62,842 bases of DNA from Lachnospiraceae bacterium (lineage in GTDB: Bacteria > Bacillota > Clostridia > Lachnospirales > Lachnospiraceae): the NCBI GenBank assembly GCA_024692715.1, contig JAILMH010000078.1, positions 1-62,842 on the forward strand, in the 5' to 3' direction. The notes beneath the pieces are model-generated. The model saw only the letters and a program-made list of their open reading frames with translations. It was not told where the DNA came from and did no database searches. Position numbers and translations under genes: made by a program. This document shows positions 16,488-26,449 of this stretch, in pieces; within the stretch, counting starts at the first letter, position 1, and each line of letters starts with the position of its first letter.

Positions 16488-17573
16488 TTACTCTTCCTCT
16501 ACCTTAAATATCTCATTATAAACATCGAAGAAGCCCTCTGCATCGGCATCTTCATCACCGGAATTAAATTCAACCTTATCCCAAAGCTCGTTATTGAGAT
16601 TAGAATGAAGTGTCTGCACAAACTCATCATATACCTGATTGAATGCTTCCTTCTTTCTCTGCTTAAGGATACGCGTTTTATTGTTGTCAGTTTCTTCTCT
16701 GTCAAATGTACTTACACATTTAATGATATGGTAGCCGTACTCTGTCTCAACAATATCACTTACTTCATCCGTATCAAGGTTAAATGCTGCCTCTTCAAAG
16801 GCTTCCGGCATCGTTCCTTTACCAAAAGTATAAAGGCTCTGAGTATCTTCGTTATACTGCTCTACAAGAGAGTCAAAATCCTCTCCATTCTTGACTTTTT
16901 CCAGGATCTGCTGCGCACGCTGATATACACTCTGTTTATCAGTATCACTGAATTCATGCTTTTCACCGTTGCTGTCAAGCGAATATGTTTTCAGAAGAAT
17001 CTGCTTAACGCTTATAGTTCTTGCCTCATCATCGCTTATCTCAGGATTGATATCCCTTGTAACATCAAGATATACTTTGTTGGCTACAGCATACTCTTTA
17101 TACATCTTACAGATGAGTTCTTCACTTACGCCAAGTGAACTCTTACACTCGTCAGAAAGGCTGCTGTAATACTTATCAGCCGCCTTATCTGCCATTTCCT
17201 CTTCTTCCTGTGTAAGCGTTACACCTCTTGAAATCGCAAGCAGATTCATTGCTTTGATCTGTGCAAGGCGCGCAAGTGTAGTACTTTTCAGCTCATTTTC
17301 CAGCGTAGTCCCGCCAATATCCTTACTCCATATTTCATTTCCAAAGATCCGGCTGTACTTATCTTCCGATGTCCTCATGTACACTTTCGCTTCGCCAAGA
17401 TTACATCCAAGAGTATTTATACGAAATATCTCATTTTCACTAAAACCTTCAGTAAGTACGATCTTAGGCGCATCTGCACCGACAAGATGCCTTACTCCAA
17501 AGAAGGCAGCCGTCGCCAGTACCGCAACTCCAAGCACCACTGAAACAATGATGGCTATTCGCTTTTTATCCAT
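16488..17573 (-). CDS. Membrane-anchored parvulin-type peptidyl-prolyl isomerase
   Basis: A 361-residue foldase. One N-terminal membrane segment (IAIIVSVVLGVAVLATAAFFGV) and no lipobox, so it is anchored by the helix and the rest lies outside. The rotamase (PpiC) domain spans about residues 185-290: ISVKQILLKT, YGYHIIKCV and FGKGTMPEAFEEAAFNL are typical. It should help fold secreted proteins, in the manner of PrsA or SurA. The C-terminus is highly acidic (SGDEDADAEGFFDV). The start directly overlaps the stop of deoB by one base, and the gene belongs to the udp-cdd-deoB transcript, which is not an obvious functional match. Confidence 0.85.
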   Translation of the reverse strand: MDKKRIAIIVSVVLGVAVLATAAFFGVRHLVGADAPKIVLTEGFSENEIFRINTLGCNLGEAKVYMRTSEDKYSRIFGNEIWSKDIGGTTLENELKSTTLARLAQIKAMNLLAISRGVTLTQEEEEMADKAADKYYSSLSDECKSSLGVSEELICKMYKEYAVANKVYLDVTRDINPEISDDEARTISVKQILLKTYSLDSNGEKHEFSDTDKQSVYQRAQQILEKVKNGEDFDSLVEQYNEDTQSLYTFGKGTMPEAFEEAAFNLDTDEVSDIVETEYGYHIIKCVSTFDREETDNNKTRILKQRKKEAFNQVYDEFVQTLHSNLNNELWDKVEFNSGDEDADAEGFFDVYNEIFKVEEE

Positions 17574-18766
17574 TACTTAAGATCCTCAAGAAGAGAACTT
17601 CCGATCGTTCCCTCCGGCATTTTTAATCCAAAGTTATCTGCTGCTGTATATCCGATAGCTCCAAATGTGTCTGTATCCGGAAGCTCGCCTGTTCCCTTGA
17701 ATGAAGGTGAATAAAGAAGAAGCGGCACCTTCTCCCTTGTATGATCAGATCCTTTGAAAGTAGGATCATTTCCATGATCTGCTGTGATCATGAGAAGATC
17801 GTCATCCTTAAGCTCAGGCAGAAGCTCTCCGAGCTTTACATCAAAGCGGACTATTTCCTGCGCATAACCTTCAGGATTTCTTCTGTGTCCCCAGAGAGCA
17901 TCGAAATCAACAAGATTTGTAAAACAGATTCCCTTCCAGTCATCACGCTTTGCAATATCTATTGTCTGCTGCATTCCATGAACCGAACTTTCCGAATGAT
18001 TCTCTTCGGTGATACCATAATGATCAAAAATATCAGATATCTTACCGACTGAAATACAGTCATATCCGTTTTCCTGCATTACGTTAAGTGCAGTAGGCCC
18101 AAACGGCTTGAGCGCATAGTCATGTCTGTTAGAGGTACGGACAAACTCACCCTTCTTCTTGCCGACATAAGGACGGGCAATGACACGTCCTACCTTCCAC
18201 TCATCCTTAAGAGTGATCTCTCTTGCGATCTCACAGCATTTATAGAGATTCTCAAGTCCAAAAGTCTCCTCATTACCACAGATCTGAAGCACTGAATCAG
18301 CTGATGTGTAAACTATCATCTTTCCATCATTGATCTCCTGCTCTGCGAGCTCATCAAGGATCTCAGTTCCACTTGCAGCCTTGTTTCCGATAATCTTCTT
18401 TCCTGTACGCTTCTCAAGCTCATCGATGAGTTCCTTAGGAAATCCGTTTTCAGTAAAAGTCTTAAAAGGCTTGGTAGTATAAAGGCCCATCATTTCCCAG
18501 TGACCTGTCATTGTATCCTTGCCTCTGCTCTTTTCAACCATCTTACAGTAATAGCCCATTGTTTCCTTAGGAGCCTTAACCCCCTTCATAGGCTTGAGAT
18601 TGGCAAGTCCAAGCTTCGCAAGATTAGGAATGAGAAATGTACCCACATGATCTGAAATATGTCCAAGTGTATCTGCTCCAAGATCATCAAACTCAGCAGC
18701 ATCAGGTGCATTACCGATTCCCATTGAATCAAGCACTATTACAAAAATTCTCTTAAATCTGCTCAT
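17573..18766 (-). CDS. deoB: Phosphopentomutase
   Basis: A 397-residue cytosolic enzyme that interconverts (deoxy)ribose 1- and 5-phosphates in nucleoside salvage. Alkaline-phosphatase-fold motifs: [15 protein letters not shown] (metal site), [11 protein letters not shown] with the phosphoacceptor Thr region, and [19 protein letters not shown] with the metal ligands. Length fits the family. AAGGAAAA precedes ATG 18766, which overlaps the stop of cdd by four bases (ATGA type), so translation is probably coupled. Confidence 0.95.
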   Translation of the reverse strand: MSRFKRIFVIVLDSMGIGNAPDAAEFDDLGADTLGHISDHVGTFLIPNLAKLGLANLKPMKGVKAPKETMGYYCKMVEKSRGKDTMTGHWEMMGLYTTKPFKTFTENGFPKELIDELEKRTGKKIIGNKAASGTEILDELAEQEINDGKMIVYTSADSVLQICGNEETFGLENLYKCCEIAREITLKDEWKVGRVIARPYVGKKKGEFVRTSNRHDYALKPFGPTALNVMQENGYDCISVGKISDIFDHYGITEENHSESSVHGMQQTIDIAKRDDWKGICFTNLVDFDALWGHRRNPEGYAQEIVRFDVKLGELLPELKDDDLLMITADHGNDPTFKGSDHTREKVPLLLYSPSFKGTGELPDTDTFGAIGYTAADNFGLKMPEGTIGSSLLEDLK

Positions 18767-19170
18767 AGTTTTTCCTTTCCAAAGCTCAGCGGTAAAATTT
18801 CATTAAGGCTGTACTCTTTGATCTCACCATCTGCATTAGCTAAAAGGATCTTAAACTTTTCAAGATCTCCAAACTCTGTCATAACCTGTCGGCATGAGCC
18901 GCAAGGCGGACAGTAATCCTCGATCACACCGTTTCTTCCGCCCATGATCGCAATTTTTTCAAAGTCAGTATGTCCTTCAGAAACCGCCTTGAACATTGCA
19001 ACACGCTCTGCACATATGGTCACTCCAAATGCTGAGTTTTCAATATTACATCCGGTATATACGGTTCCATCACTACAAAGAAGTGCTGCTCCGACATGAA
19101 AATGACTGTATGGAACATAAGATTTCTTAGTCATTTCGGCAGCTTTATTTATTAACTCTTTATCTGTCAT
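18763..19170 (-). CDS. cdd: Cytidine deaminase
   Basis: A 135-residue zinc enzyme that deaminates cytidine and deoxycytidine. Motifs: [21 protein letters not shown] (Cys-Ala-Glu, catalytic Glu) and [13 protein letters not shown] (zinc cysteines). The length is that of the tetrameric type. It lies 2 bp after udp and overlaps deoB, forming a compact pyrimidine nucleoside salvage unit. Confidence 0.95.
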   Translation of the reverse strand: MTDKELINKAAEMTKKSYVPYSHFHVGAALLCSDGTVYTGCNIENSAFGVTICAERVAMFKAVSEGHTDFEKIAIMGGRNGVIEDYCPPCGSCRQVMTEFGDLEKFKILLANADGEIKEYSLNEILPLSFGKEKL

Positions 19171-19172
19171 AA

Positions 19173-19946
19173 TTATTTCTCCCTTCTTATAAGTTCTCTG
19201 ATACCCTCTATACCTGTGCGGATCGCAAGATCTGTATCATGGACGACCGGATTTTCAAGGCCCGCCTTGGCTCTCTCCTGATTCGCCATAACAAGGAAAA
19301 GTGAGCCTACTCTGACTCTTAAAAAGCTTCCTGCGATAAATAATGCAGCGCTTTCCATCTCTGATGCCAGACACCCCATTCTGAGCCATGCTTCCCACTT
19401 ATTCAAAAGTTCGTATGAAACCGGCATTGTTTCAGGATGATGCTGGCCATAAAATGCATCTTTACACTCTACAACGCCTGCATGATAATCACAGCCAAGC
19501 TTCTCAGCCGCAGTCACAAGTGCATTGGTAACTGTAAAATCAGGAACTGCAGGATATTCTATAGGTGCGTACTCTTTACTTGTACCTTCCATACGGATAG
19601 CTCCTGTGGAAATAACTATATCTCCACTCTTGACATCCTTCTGCATTCCACCGCATGTACCAACGCGGATAAAAGTATCGGCTCCGCATCTTGAAAGCTC
19701 TTCAAGAGCTATAGATGCAGACGGTCCACCAATACCTGTAGATGTTACCGAAACCTTAACTCCATCAAGTGTTCCTGTATATGTCACAAATTCTCTGCTG
19801 TCAGCTACAAGCTTAGGGTTTTCGAAATATTTAGCAATCTTCTCACATCTCTTTGGATCGCCCGGAAGGATTACGTACTTTCCTACTTCTCCGGGAGCCA
19901 CCTGAATATGATATTGACGATTTTGATCTTCAGAATAATTTATCAT
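19173..19946 (-). CDS. udp: Uridine phosphorylase
   Basis: About 257 residues, NP-I family phosphorylase that splits uridine into uracil and ribose 1-phosphate. [28 protein letters not shown] and [15 protein letters not shown] (the ribose-binding Glu-Met-Glu region) are diagnostic. ATG 19946 is preceded by GGAGGAG; the upstream in-frame start would put this ribosome site inside the gene. It is the first gene of the udp-cdd-deoB operon. Confidence 0.92.
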   Translation of the reverse strand: MINYSEDQNRQYHIQVAPGEVGKYVILPGDPKRCEKIAKYFENPKLVADSREFVTYTGTLDGVKVSVTSTGIGGPSASIALEELSRCGADTFIRVGTCGGMQKDVKSGDIVISTGAIRMEGTSKEYAPIEYPAVPDFTVTNALVTAAEKLGCDYHAGVVECKDAFYGQHHPETMPVSYELLNKWEAWLRMGCLASEMESAALFIAGSFLRVRVGSLFLVMANQERAKAGLENPVVHDTDLAIRTGIEGIRELIRREK

Positions 19947-19983
19947 TATAACTCCTCCAAAAGGCATTAAAATCAGCTATATA

Positions 19984-20012
19984 GTTATATCATAACTCCG
20001 AATAAAGGTCAA
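19984..20012 (-). promoter_or_regulatory. Promoter of the udp operon
   Basis: Minus strand TTGACC (20012-20007), 17-bp spacer, TATAAC (19989-19984), 38 bp ahead of the udp start. Confidence 0.7.
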
Positions 20013-20099
20013 AAAAACGTCTGTTTACAAGAATTCACGAAAGATTTATAATCAAATATATAGTGCGGGATAGATCCGCGGAAATGGGGGAAGATAAAA

Positions 20100-20351
20100 A
20101 TGATCAAAAAGCTTTTCCGACTGTTCACCTTTTTGATTTTCGCGGGTGCAGTCGCAGCAGGTGTTTACTATTTTCTAAAGAGTCGTGAGGACGATGATCT
20201 TTTTGAGAATTCAGACAGTGACGACGATTATGACGACCTTGATGAATTTCTAAAGGACGAGGCTGACGACGCTGACGTTGCTGCTGAAAGAGATTATGTC
20301 TCTCTTAAATTTGATGATAAAAAACCATCTGATACAACAGCTGCTATTTAA
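20100..20351 (+). CDS. Small acidic membrane-anchored protein
   Basis: An 83-residue protein: an N-terminal membrane segment (LFTFLIFAGAVAAGVYYFL, preceded by KK and R) followed by a soluble tail full of Asp and Glu (EDDDLFENSDSDDDYDDLDEFLKDEADDADVAAE). It is preceded by GGGGGAAG. By charge the tail is probably cytoplasmic or faces out; this cannot be decided. No family is recognised. It stands alone and ends at a strong terminator. Confidence 0.65.
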   Translation: MIKKLFRLFTFLIFAGAVAAGVYYFLKSREDDDLFENSDSDDDYDDLDEFLKDEADDADVAAERDYVSLKFDDKKPSDTTAAI

Positions 20352-20373
20352 TAACGAACATTTTTATTCAATC

Positions 20374-20419
20374 AAAAAAGGCTCTGGCATTAAGATCATC
20401 TCAATGTCAGAGCCTTTTT
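20374..20419. terminator. Bidirectional terminator
   Basis: AAAAAAGGCTCTGGCATT and AATGTCAGAGCCTTTTT pair around a short loop; A-run left, T-run right. It separates the small membrane protein (+) from the DUF2225-like gene (-). Confidence 0.85.
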
Positions 20420-20422
20420 GGA

Positions 20423-21286
20423 TCACTGCTGTTCAGCAGCTTTTTTCTTTGCAAGGATTTCTTCTTTCATATCTCTTGCTTTATCTTTAAGTCTTGAATT
20501 AGCCTCAGGACTTGTAATGATCTGGGCGATCATCCTTGATGCTGCATCAAGCTTTCCGAATCGTACAGAAAGCACAGCTACAAGGAAAGTCAAAGTCATT
20601 TGGTCCATTCCCGCAACAGGGAAATCTTCTTTCTGAAGAGCCTCATAAAAGCCCTTATAGGCATGTGCTATAGCAAGATTTTCTTCTTTCTTGGTAGCCT
20701 TAAGCTTTTCAGCGTAATCAGCTGCGTTAGGATCAAGGCTTTCAAGTTTTCCTCTCAAAGTCCAGCCATAGCGCAAATATGTGTACGCCACCTCTGAATC
20801 CTTGATCTTTTCCTTAAATTCCATGCACTTTATAGCCTGCTTATAACGAACTATAGCGTCCTCATAAGTAAACGGGCCCTCAGGCATTGTATAAGAAAAT
20901 CCCGCACCGATCCCCTGGGTGATGGATTTTTTCTGCGCATCATATATTTCCTTGAAATATTTCTCATGCGCAGCATATCCGCATTCCGGGCACAAAATCA
21001 CCTGATATTTCATCGGGTCGATCTGATCATAAACAGGTCTCAGATCATCATCCTGCCTGCTCATACGTACTCTTGCTTTAGAGCCTCTGCTCTTAAACTT
21101 AGCTCCGCAGATAGGACAGTCATAGGAACGATCGATCAGATATTCCGCCTCTTTAGCTCTGATCTCAGGAACAGCCTCCTTAGGCGCCGGTTCTGGAGCA
21201 GGTGCCTGAGGTGCAGGTGCAGGACTTGCTGCAGCCGCTTCCTGCTTATCGTTATTACCTAAACCCAACTTTGAAAATAACCCCAT
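20423..21286 (-). CDS. DUF2225-like protein
   Basis: About 287 residues. After a short start (MGLFSKLGLGNN) comes an Ala/Pro-rich linker (residues about 15-45), then a zinc-ribbon-like part with CPIC and CPECGYAA, and a helical TPR-like C-terminus (YKQAIKCMEF..., AIAHAYKGFYEAL). This fits DUF2225, a family of unknown role in Firmicutes. ATG 21286 has AAGGAGG at suitable spacing; upstream in-frame starts lack one. It follows glnS by about 100 bp in the same direction. Confidence 0.72.
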   Translation of the reverse strand: MGLFSKLGLGNNDKQEAAAASPAPAPQAPAPEPAPKEAVPEIRAKEAEYLIDRSYDCPICGAKFKSRGSKARVRMSRQDDDLRPVYDQIDPMKYQVILCPECGYAAHEKYFKEIYDAQKKSITQGIGAGFSYTMPEGPFTYEDAIVRYKQAIKCMEFKEKIKDSEVAYTYLRYGWTLRGKLESLDPNAADYAEKLKATKKEENLAIAHAYKGFYEALQKEDFPVAGMDQMTLTFLVAVLSVRFGKLDAASRMIAQIITSPEANSRLKDKARDMKEEILAKKKAAEQQ

Positions 21287-21385
21287 AAGTATATGCCTCC
21301 TTCTCATTTCATCACCACCGGTAAAGACAATGGTGTGAAATAATAGCATCTCCAACCCCCGAGTCAGAGAATGACCAGTAACAAT

Positions 21386-23044
21386 TTATGCTGTTGGCAG
21401 CTTGAATGAGCTCTTCAGTGAAACTATTCTGTTAAATACCGGAGCTCCCGGCTTAGAATCCTTGCAGTCAGCGCAGAAAAAGCCGTTTCTTACAAACTGG
21501 AAACTGTCATAGGCCTTTGCCTCTGCAAGCTCAGGCTCTACATAACAGTCATCGATAACTGTAACAGATGTCGGGTTGACGTTAACATTTCCGTTCTCGT
21601 CATAAACATCCTTTTCCGGATCAACAAGTCCTTCATAAAGTCTTGCTGTCACTTTTACAGCAGTATCCGCTTTCACCCAGTGGATAGTGCCCTTTACCTT
21701 ACGTCCTGTGAATCCTGTACCCTGCTTTGTTTCAGGATCATAAGTACAATGAACGGCAGTGATATTGCCATCCTCATCTTTATCAAAACCAACGCACTTG
21801 ACAAAGTACGCATGCATAAGTCTTACTTCATTTCCCGGGAAAAGTCTGAAATACTTCTTCGGAGGCTCTTCCATGAAATCTTCTCTTTCAATATAAAGCT
21901 CTCTTCCGAAAGGAATCTGTCTTGAGCCAAGCTCCTCATTTTCAGGATTGTTGACTGCATCAAGCATCTCTGTCTGTCCTTCCGGATAATTATCAATTAT
22001 AAGCTTAAGCGGATGGAGCACTGCCATGAGTCTCTTTGCCTTAGGCTTAAGATCCTCTCTGATACAGTATTCAAGCATATCCATCTCAGCTGTAGACTGA
22101 GCCTTTGAAATACCAAGAAGCTGTACAAAATTACGGATAGACTCCGGTGTGTAGCCCCTTCTTCTAAGACCTGCGATAGAAACAAGTCTCGGGTCATCCC
22201 AGCCGTCAACAACGCCATCTTCAACAAGTTTTTTGATATATCTCTTACCTGTTACAACATGATTGAGATAAAGCTTTGCAAACTCGATCTGGCGCGGAGG
22301 GTTGGCGATCTCACATTCCTCTACTACCCAGTTGTAAAGCGGACGATGATCCTCAAATTCAAGTGTGCAGAGCGAGTGCGTGATACCTTCGATCGCATCC
22401 TCAAGAGGATGAGCAAAGTCGTACATAGGATAAATGCACCACTTATCGCCTGTATTCTGATGTGTAAGGTGTGCAACTCTGTAGATGATCGGATCTCTCA
22501 TGTTGATATTAGGAGATGCCATATCGATCTTGGCACGAAGTACCTTTTCGCCATCAGCATACTTGCCGTTCTTCATATCTTCGAACATCTGAAGGTTCTC
22601 TTCAATACTTCTGTTTCTTGAAGGGTCGTCCTTTCCGGGCTCTTTAAGAGTTCCTCTGTACTCACGGATCTCTTCTGCATTAAGGTCAGAAACGTATGCC
22701 TTGCCCTTCTTTACAAGCTTTACAGCATACTCATACATCTGATCAAAATAATTTGATGCAAAGAAAAGTCTGTCTTCCCAGTCAGCGCCGAGCCACTTGA
22801 CATCAGCCTTGATAGAGTCTACGAATTCTGACTTTTCCTTTGTCGGATTTGTATCATCAAAGCGAAGATTGAACTTTCCGCCATATTTCTTTGCTGTCAT
22901 AGAATTCAGGATAATTGACTTTGCGTGACCGATATGAAGATAACCATTCGGTTCAGGTGGAAATCTTGTATGGACGGTCTCGTATACGCCATCTGCAAGG
23001 TCTTTGTCAATTGCCTGTTCAATAAAATTTCTCGATTCTTCCAT
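21386..23044 (-). CDS. glnS: Glutaminyl-tRNA synthetase
   Basis: A 552-residue class I synthetase that charges tRNA-Gln directly. HIGH motif: [19 protein letters not shown]-type segment: [11 protein letters not shown]; the C-terminal anticodon-binding beta-barrels are present up to [11 protein letters not shown]. The position of the KMSKS signature, usually VMSKR in GlnRS, reads VTGKR ([16 protein letters not shown]), a clear departure in the ATP-binding loop; the following WDDPRL...[11 protein letters not shown] is normal. GlnRS rather than GluRS is supported by length and by these C-terminal domains. Confidence 0.93.
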   Translation of the reverse strand: MEESRNFIEQAIDKDLADGVYETVHTRFPPEPNGYLHIGHAKSIILNSMTAKKYGGKFNLRFDDTNPTKEKSEFVDSIKADVKWLGADWEDRLFFASNYFDQMYEYAVKLVKKGKAYVSDLNAEEIREYRGTLKEPGKDDPSRNRSIEENLQMFEDMKNGKYADGEKVLRAKIDMASPNINMRDPIIYRVAHLTHQNTGDKWCIYPMYDFAHPLEDAIEGITHSLCTLEFEDHRPLYNWVVEECEIANPPRQIEFAKLYLNHVVTGKRYIKKLVEDGVVDGWDDPRLVSIAGLRRRGYTPESIRNFVQLLGISKAQSTAEMDMLEYCIREDLKPKAKRLMAVLHPLKLIIDNYPEGQTEMLDAVNNPENEELGSRQIPFGRELYIEREDFMEEPPKKYFRLFPGNEVRLMHAYFVKCVGFDKDEDGNITAVHCTYDPETKQGTGFTGRKVKGTIHWVKADTAVKVTARLYEGLVDPEKDVYDENGNVNVNPTSVTVIDDCYVEPELAEAKAYDSFQFVRNGFFCADCKDSKPGAPVFNRIVSLKSSFKLPTA

Positions 23045-23156
23045 AATACTTCTCCTGGTTCCATAGATAGATAACTATATTTTAATGGCAAAATAGCCCA
23101 TTTGCAATAGCTGAGACACTTTGCCCTTCAAAAAAGCCAAATTGGTGCCAATAATG

Positions 23157-23188
23157 AAAAAAGCCCTGAGGTAAACCTCAAGGCTTTT
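23157..23188 (-). terminator. Terminator of tRNA-Thr
   Basis: Hairpin with GCCCTGAGG and CCTCAAGGC arms and a T-run on the minus strand, directly after the tRNA. Confidence 0.85.
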
Positions 23189-23189
23189 C

Positions 23190-23264
23190 ATGCTGGAAGG
23201 CGGAGTCGAACCGCCGACCTCGTCACTACCAATGACGCGCTCTACCACCTGAGCCATTCCAGCA
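23190..23264 (-). tRNA. tRNA-Thr (GGU anticodon)
   Basis: On the minus strand the sequence folds as a cloverleaf: acceptor TGCTGGA/TCCAGCA, D-arm GGCTCAGGTGGTAGAGC, anticodon stem CGTCA/TGACG with loop TTGGTAG (anticodon GGT), and T-arm GGCGGTTCGACTCCGCC. CCA is not encoded. The discriminator is T, accepted for tRNA-Thr. It has its own promoter and terminator. Confidence 0.95.
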
Positions 23265-23293
23265 CGCGTTCACGAACGTGAACACAATTAAGG

Positions 23294-23322
23294 ATTATAA
23301 TTGCTTATCTAATTTTTGTCAA
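23294..23322 (-). promoter_or_regulatory. Consensus promoter of tRNA-Thr
   Basis: Minus strand TTGACA (23322-23317), exactly 17 bp, TATAAT (23299-23294): a full consensus sigma-A promoter. A GTTCACG/CGTGAAC inverted repeat lies between it and the tRNA. Confidence 0.88.
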
Positions 23323-23327
23323 TATGA

Positions 23328-23915
23328 TTATGTCATAAATCTTTTCAATTTTGATCTTATTCTGCCTACAGCATTATAAATGGATTTTTCATCACGACCT
23401 GTAAGCTCTGCTATCTCCCCATAGGTCATCCCGTTCAGATAGCGTTCCAAAACATATTGCTCAAAATCACTAAGACTCTCATGAATCTGTTTTTCGATCC
23501 TCTCAAGATTTTCACCGTCAATATAAAGGCTTTCAGGATCATAGTCACGGTTTACAAATTCTGAAGTCTGTGCATTTTCATCTTCCTCTATCGACATCGC
23601 ATCATTCAGCGGAAAATGCTTCTTCCTCGACGCCGTTCTGACTGCGGCATAGATCTGCCTCGAAACCACCAACGACGCAAAGGTCTCAAAAGAAGCCTCC
23701 TTTGAAGCATCGAAATCACATATAGCCCTGTAAAGGCCTATCATGCCCTCCTGGATCAGATCATCCCTGTCTCCGCCTAAAAGATAAAGCGACTTTGCAC
23801 GAAGCTTTACCAGATATTTATACTTTTCCATGAGAAAATCCGCAGCAGAATTATCTCCGCCGCGGAATTTACTTATAAGTTCTTCATCACTTAAAATTCT
23901 AAATTTTTCGTTCAT
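23328..23915 (-). CDS. sigH: Sigma-70 family factor, SigH type
   Basis: A 195-residue sigma factor. Region 2: AADFLMEKYKYLVKLRAKSLYLLGGDRDDLIQEGMIGLYRAI; region 4: LSDFEQYVLERYLNGMTYGEIAELTGRDEKSIYNAVGRIRSKLKRF (helix-turn-helix for the -35 box). The place after cysS-mrnC-rlmB is the standard spot of sigH in Firmicutes. In spore formers it drives early stationary-phase and competence genes; whether this organism sporulates is not shown here. It overlaps the rlmB stop by four bases. Confidence 0.9.
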   Translation of the reverse strand: MNEKFRILSDEELISKFRGGDNSAADFLMEKYKYLVKLRAKSLYLLGGDRDDLIQEGMIGLYRAICDFDASKEASFETFASLVVSRQIYAAVRTASRKKHFPLNDAMSIEEDENAQTSEFVNRDYDPESLYIDGENLERIEKQIHESLSDFEQYVLERYLNGMTYGEIAELTGRDEKSIYNAVGRIRSKLKRFMT

Positions 23916-24667
23916 TTGCTTTCTGCAGCCATTCGCTGTCTCACAATCTCAAATGCGAGGACACCGGCTGCAACAGAAGCATTCAGCGAATCAATGTCAC
24001 CCTTCATCGGGATTGAGGTAACAAAATCACATTTCTCTTTTACAAGTCTTCCTACACCATCGCCTTCAGAGCCGATAACAAGTCCGATCGGTCCTGTAAG
24101 ATTCTGCTTATACATCACTTCTCCGCCCATATCCGCGCAGACAAACCAAAGGCCGCGCTTCTTGAGCTCATCAATGGTATTTCCAAGGTTTGTGACCTTT
24201 ACGACCGGTGTATAATTTATCGCGCCTGACGAAGCCTTTGCAACAGTAGCTGTAAGACCTACAGCGCGGTTCTTCGGAATAATGACTCCGTGTGCGCCTG
24301 CAAGATTCGCAGTACGGATGATAGCGCCTAGATTATGGGGATCAGTAATGTTGTCGAGAAGGAAGATAAACGGCGGCTCACCTTTCTCCTCTGCCTTCTT
24401 AAAAATATCCTCAAGCTCTGCATAATCATACGCTGCAGCATAGGCGATAACACCCTGATGCTTTCCTGTTGTTGAGATCTGATCAAGTCGTGTTCTGTCG
24501 ACAAAATCAATTCTCACCCCATGTTTCTTTGCTTCGCGGCGGATGGTCTGCATTGGGCCATCTGTACTTCCGTCAAGCATAAAAAGCTTATCAATTGGTC
24601 TTCCTGAACGGAATGCCTCAATAACTTCATTTCTGCCTTCAATTGTAAACTCTTCAAATCTTCCCAT
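23912..24667 (-). CDS. rlmB: 23S rRNA 2'-O-ribose methyltransferase, TrmH/SpoU family
   Basis: A 251-residue SPOUT methyltransferase. The N-terminal substrate-binding part (EGRNEVIEAFRSGRPIDKLFML) is followed by the knotted domain: FLLDNITDPHNLGAIIRTANLAGAHGVIIPK (motif 1), GLVIGSEGDGVGRLVKEKCD (motif 2) and IPMKGDIDSLNASVAAGVLAFE (motif 3). It should methylate a guanosine in 23S rRNA. It overlaps mrnC by 14 bp. Confidence 0.92.
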   Translation of the reverse strand: MGRFEEFTIEGRNEVIEAFRSGRPIDKLFMLDGSTDGPMQTIRREAKKHGVRIDFVDRTRLDQISTTGKHQGVIAYAAAYDYAELEDIFKKAEEKGEPPFIFLLDNITDPHNLGAIIRTANLAGAHGVIIPKNRAVGLTATVAKASSGAINYTPVVKVTNLGNTIDELKKRGLWFVCADMGGEVMYKQNLTGPIGLVIGSEGDGVGRLVKEKCDFVTSIPMKGDIDSLNASVAAGVLAFEIVRQRMAAESK

Positions 24668-25043
24668 TAATTTCGATCGCTTTCTCTACTAATTCTACAA
24701 TTCGCTCATCATCACCTTTAAGATGAAGCCAGCCAACCAAAGCCTCAAGCCCGGTTGCCTTATGATAATCCTCCAGGGAGGCGTTCTTGGCAGAATTTGC
24801 CGTTTTGGTATTAAGTCCTCTGCGGTAAACCTCTGCCTCCTCCTCAGTAAGCTGCTCTTTCAGAACATCTATAGCCTGTGCCTGAGCTTTAGCGCTTACA
24901 TAGCGGATAGTTTTTGAATGCAGCTTGTGCGCTGCACAATTTGCGGTTCTTACAACATAGTCACGGATGTGCATGCTGTAGACTGCATCACCTAGAAATG
25001 CAAGTGTCTGCGGTGAATAAGTTCTCAGTCTGCTCTCTTCCAT
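24654..25043 (-). CDS. mrnC: Mini-ribonuclease III
   Basis: A 129-residue RNase III catalytic domain without a dsRNA-binding domain. [19 protein letters not shown] contains the metal-binding Asp, and [26 protein letters not shown] carries the second acidic cluster (Glu of EALVG). The family matures 23S rRNA ends. It overlaps cysS by 19 bp, as is typical in this gene order. Confidence 0.92.
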   Translation of the reverse strand: MEESRLRTYSPQTLAFLGDAVYSMHIRDYVVRTANCAAHKLHSKTIRYVSAKAQAQAIDVLKEQLTEEEAEVYRRGLNTKTANSAKNASLEDYHKATGLEALVGWLHLKGDDERIVELVEKAIEINGKI

Positions 25044-26449
25044 TTTACACCCTGTCTTGTATCCTCAAGAATAATTCCTTTATTCAAAAGCTCATCGCGG
25101 ATCTCATCTGCACGCTTAAAGTCCTTATTCTTTCTTGCTGCCTGACGCTCCTCGATCAATGCCTCGATATCAGCATCAAGAAGCTCTTCTTTTGTTTCTA
25201 CCTTAAGTCCAAGAATATCCGTAAGTTCAAGAAGTTCCTTCTTAAGTGCTTCAAGGTATTCCTTTGAACTCTTTTCATCAGCTGTTGTATTGATGAATTT
25301 AACAAGCTCGAATATTACTGAAATGGCATCTGCAGTATTAAGGTCATCATCCATTACCGCATCAAACTTTTCTGTAAATGAAGCGATCTTTTCTGCATTT
25401 TCCTTTTCAGAATCTAAAATTTTCTCTGCCGGTGCATTCTTCAAAAGGAAATTGATCTGATCGGCTGCTGTTATTATACGTCCAAGGCTTGTCTTTGCTG
25501 CTTCCATAAGGTCTGCCGAGAAGTTAAGCGGGCTTCTGTACTGACCTGTGAGCATAAAGAAACGAAGCACATTGAGGTCATATTTTGCCGCAATATCCCT
25601 TACTGTAAAGAAGTTTCCAAGAGACTTACTCATCTTTACATTATCGATGTTCAAAAAGCCATTATGCATCCAGTAATGAGCAAATTCCTTACCGTTGCAG
25701 GCCTCTGACTGAGCTATCTCATTCTCATGATGAGGGAAGATAAGATCTTCACCTCCGGCATGGATATCGATAGTATCTCCAAGATATTTCTTTGACATTA
25801 CCGAACATTCAATATGCCATCCCGGTCTTCCTTCGCACCATGGTGACTTCCATGCAGGCTCGCCTTCCTTCTTAGGCTTCCAGAGAACAAAGTCAAGATC
25901 GTCTTCCTTTTCATTGTTTCCTGTTACCTTAAGGGCATGTCCCTCTGAACGATGTCCTGATTCAAGATCATCGAGGTTCTTATGCGAAAGCTTTCCATAA
26001 TCCTTGAATTTACGAGTGCGGTAATAAACAGTTCCATCACCTGTCGCATAGGCAAAGCCCTTATCAATGAGCGACTGGATCATGTCGATCATTCCGTCGA
26101 TCTCCTGAGTAGCCTGAGGATGATAAGTGGCAGGCATGACATTCATTGCTGCCATATCCTTCTTGCACTCCTCGATATATCTTTCAGAGATCACGTCAGC
26201 AGAAACTCCTTCTTCATTGGCTTTCTTGATGATCTTATCGTCAACATCTGTGAAATTTGATACATAGTTTACTTCATATCCCTTATGTGTCATGTATCGA
26301 CGAAACGTATCAAATACGATCATCGGACGTGCATTTCCGATATGAATAAGGTTATAAACTGTAGGTCCGCACACATACATGCTGATCTTTCCCGGAGTAA
26401 TTGGTACAAATTCCTCTTTTGTTCTTGTCTCAGTATTAAAGATTCTCAT
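25025..26449 (-). CDS. cysS: Cysteinyl-tRNA synthetase
   Basis: A 474-residue class I synthetase. [24 protein letters not shown] holds the zinc Cys and the HIGH-like HIGN motif; [13 protein letters not shown] and [19 protein letters not shown] carry other zinc ligands; [12 protein letters not shown] is the KMSKS loop. The start overlaps the stop of cysE (ATGA), so the two cysteine genes are translationally coupled. Confidence 0.96.
   Translation of the reverse strand: MRIFNTETRTKEEFVPITPGKISMYVCGPTVYNLIHIGNARPMIVFDTFRRYMTHKGYEVNYVSNFTDVDDKIIKKANEEGVSADVISERYIEECKKDMAAMNVMPATYHPQATQEIDGMIDMIQSLIDKGFAYATGDGTVYYRTRKFKDYGKLSHKNLDDLESGHRSEGHALKVTGNNEKEDDLDFVLWKPKKEGEPAWKSPWCEGRPGWHIECSVMSKKYLGDTIDIHAGGEDLIFPHHENEIAQSEACNGKEFAHYWMHNGFLNIDNVKMSKSLGNFFTVRDIAAKYDLNVLRFFMLTGQYRSPLNFSADLMEAAKTSLGRIITAADQINFLLKNAPAEKILDSEKENAEKIASFTEKFDAVMDDDLNTADAISVIFELVKFINTTADEKSSKEYLEALKKELLELTDILGLKVETKEELLDADIEALIEERQAARKNKDFKRADEIRDELLNKGIILEDTRQGVKWKRAD

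Noticed and set aside
16446-17138. 230-codon plus-strand ORF opposite the PpiC gene
   Set aside because: Antisense of a clear foldase gene; composition (Ile/Leu/Phe-rich) is typical of a shadow frame.
23075-23257. Minus-strand ORF with MAQVVERVIGSDEVGG
   Set aside because: It is a read-through of tRNA-Thr and its terminator.
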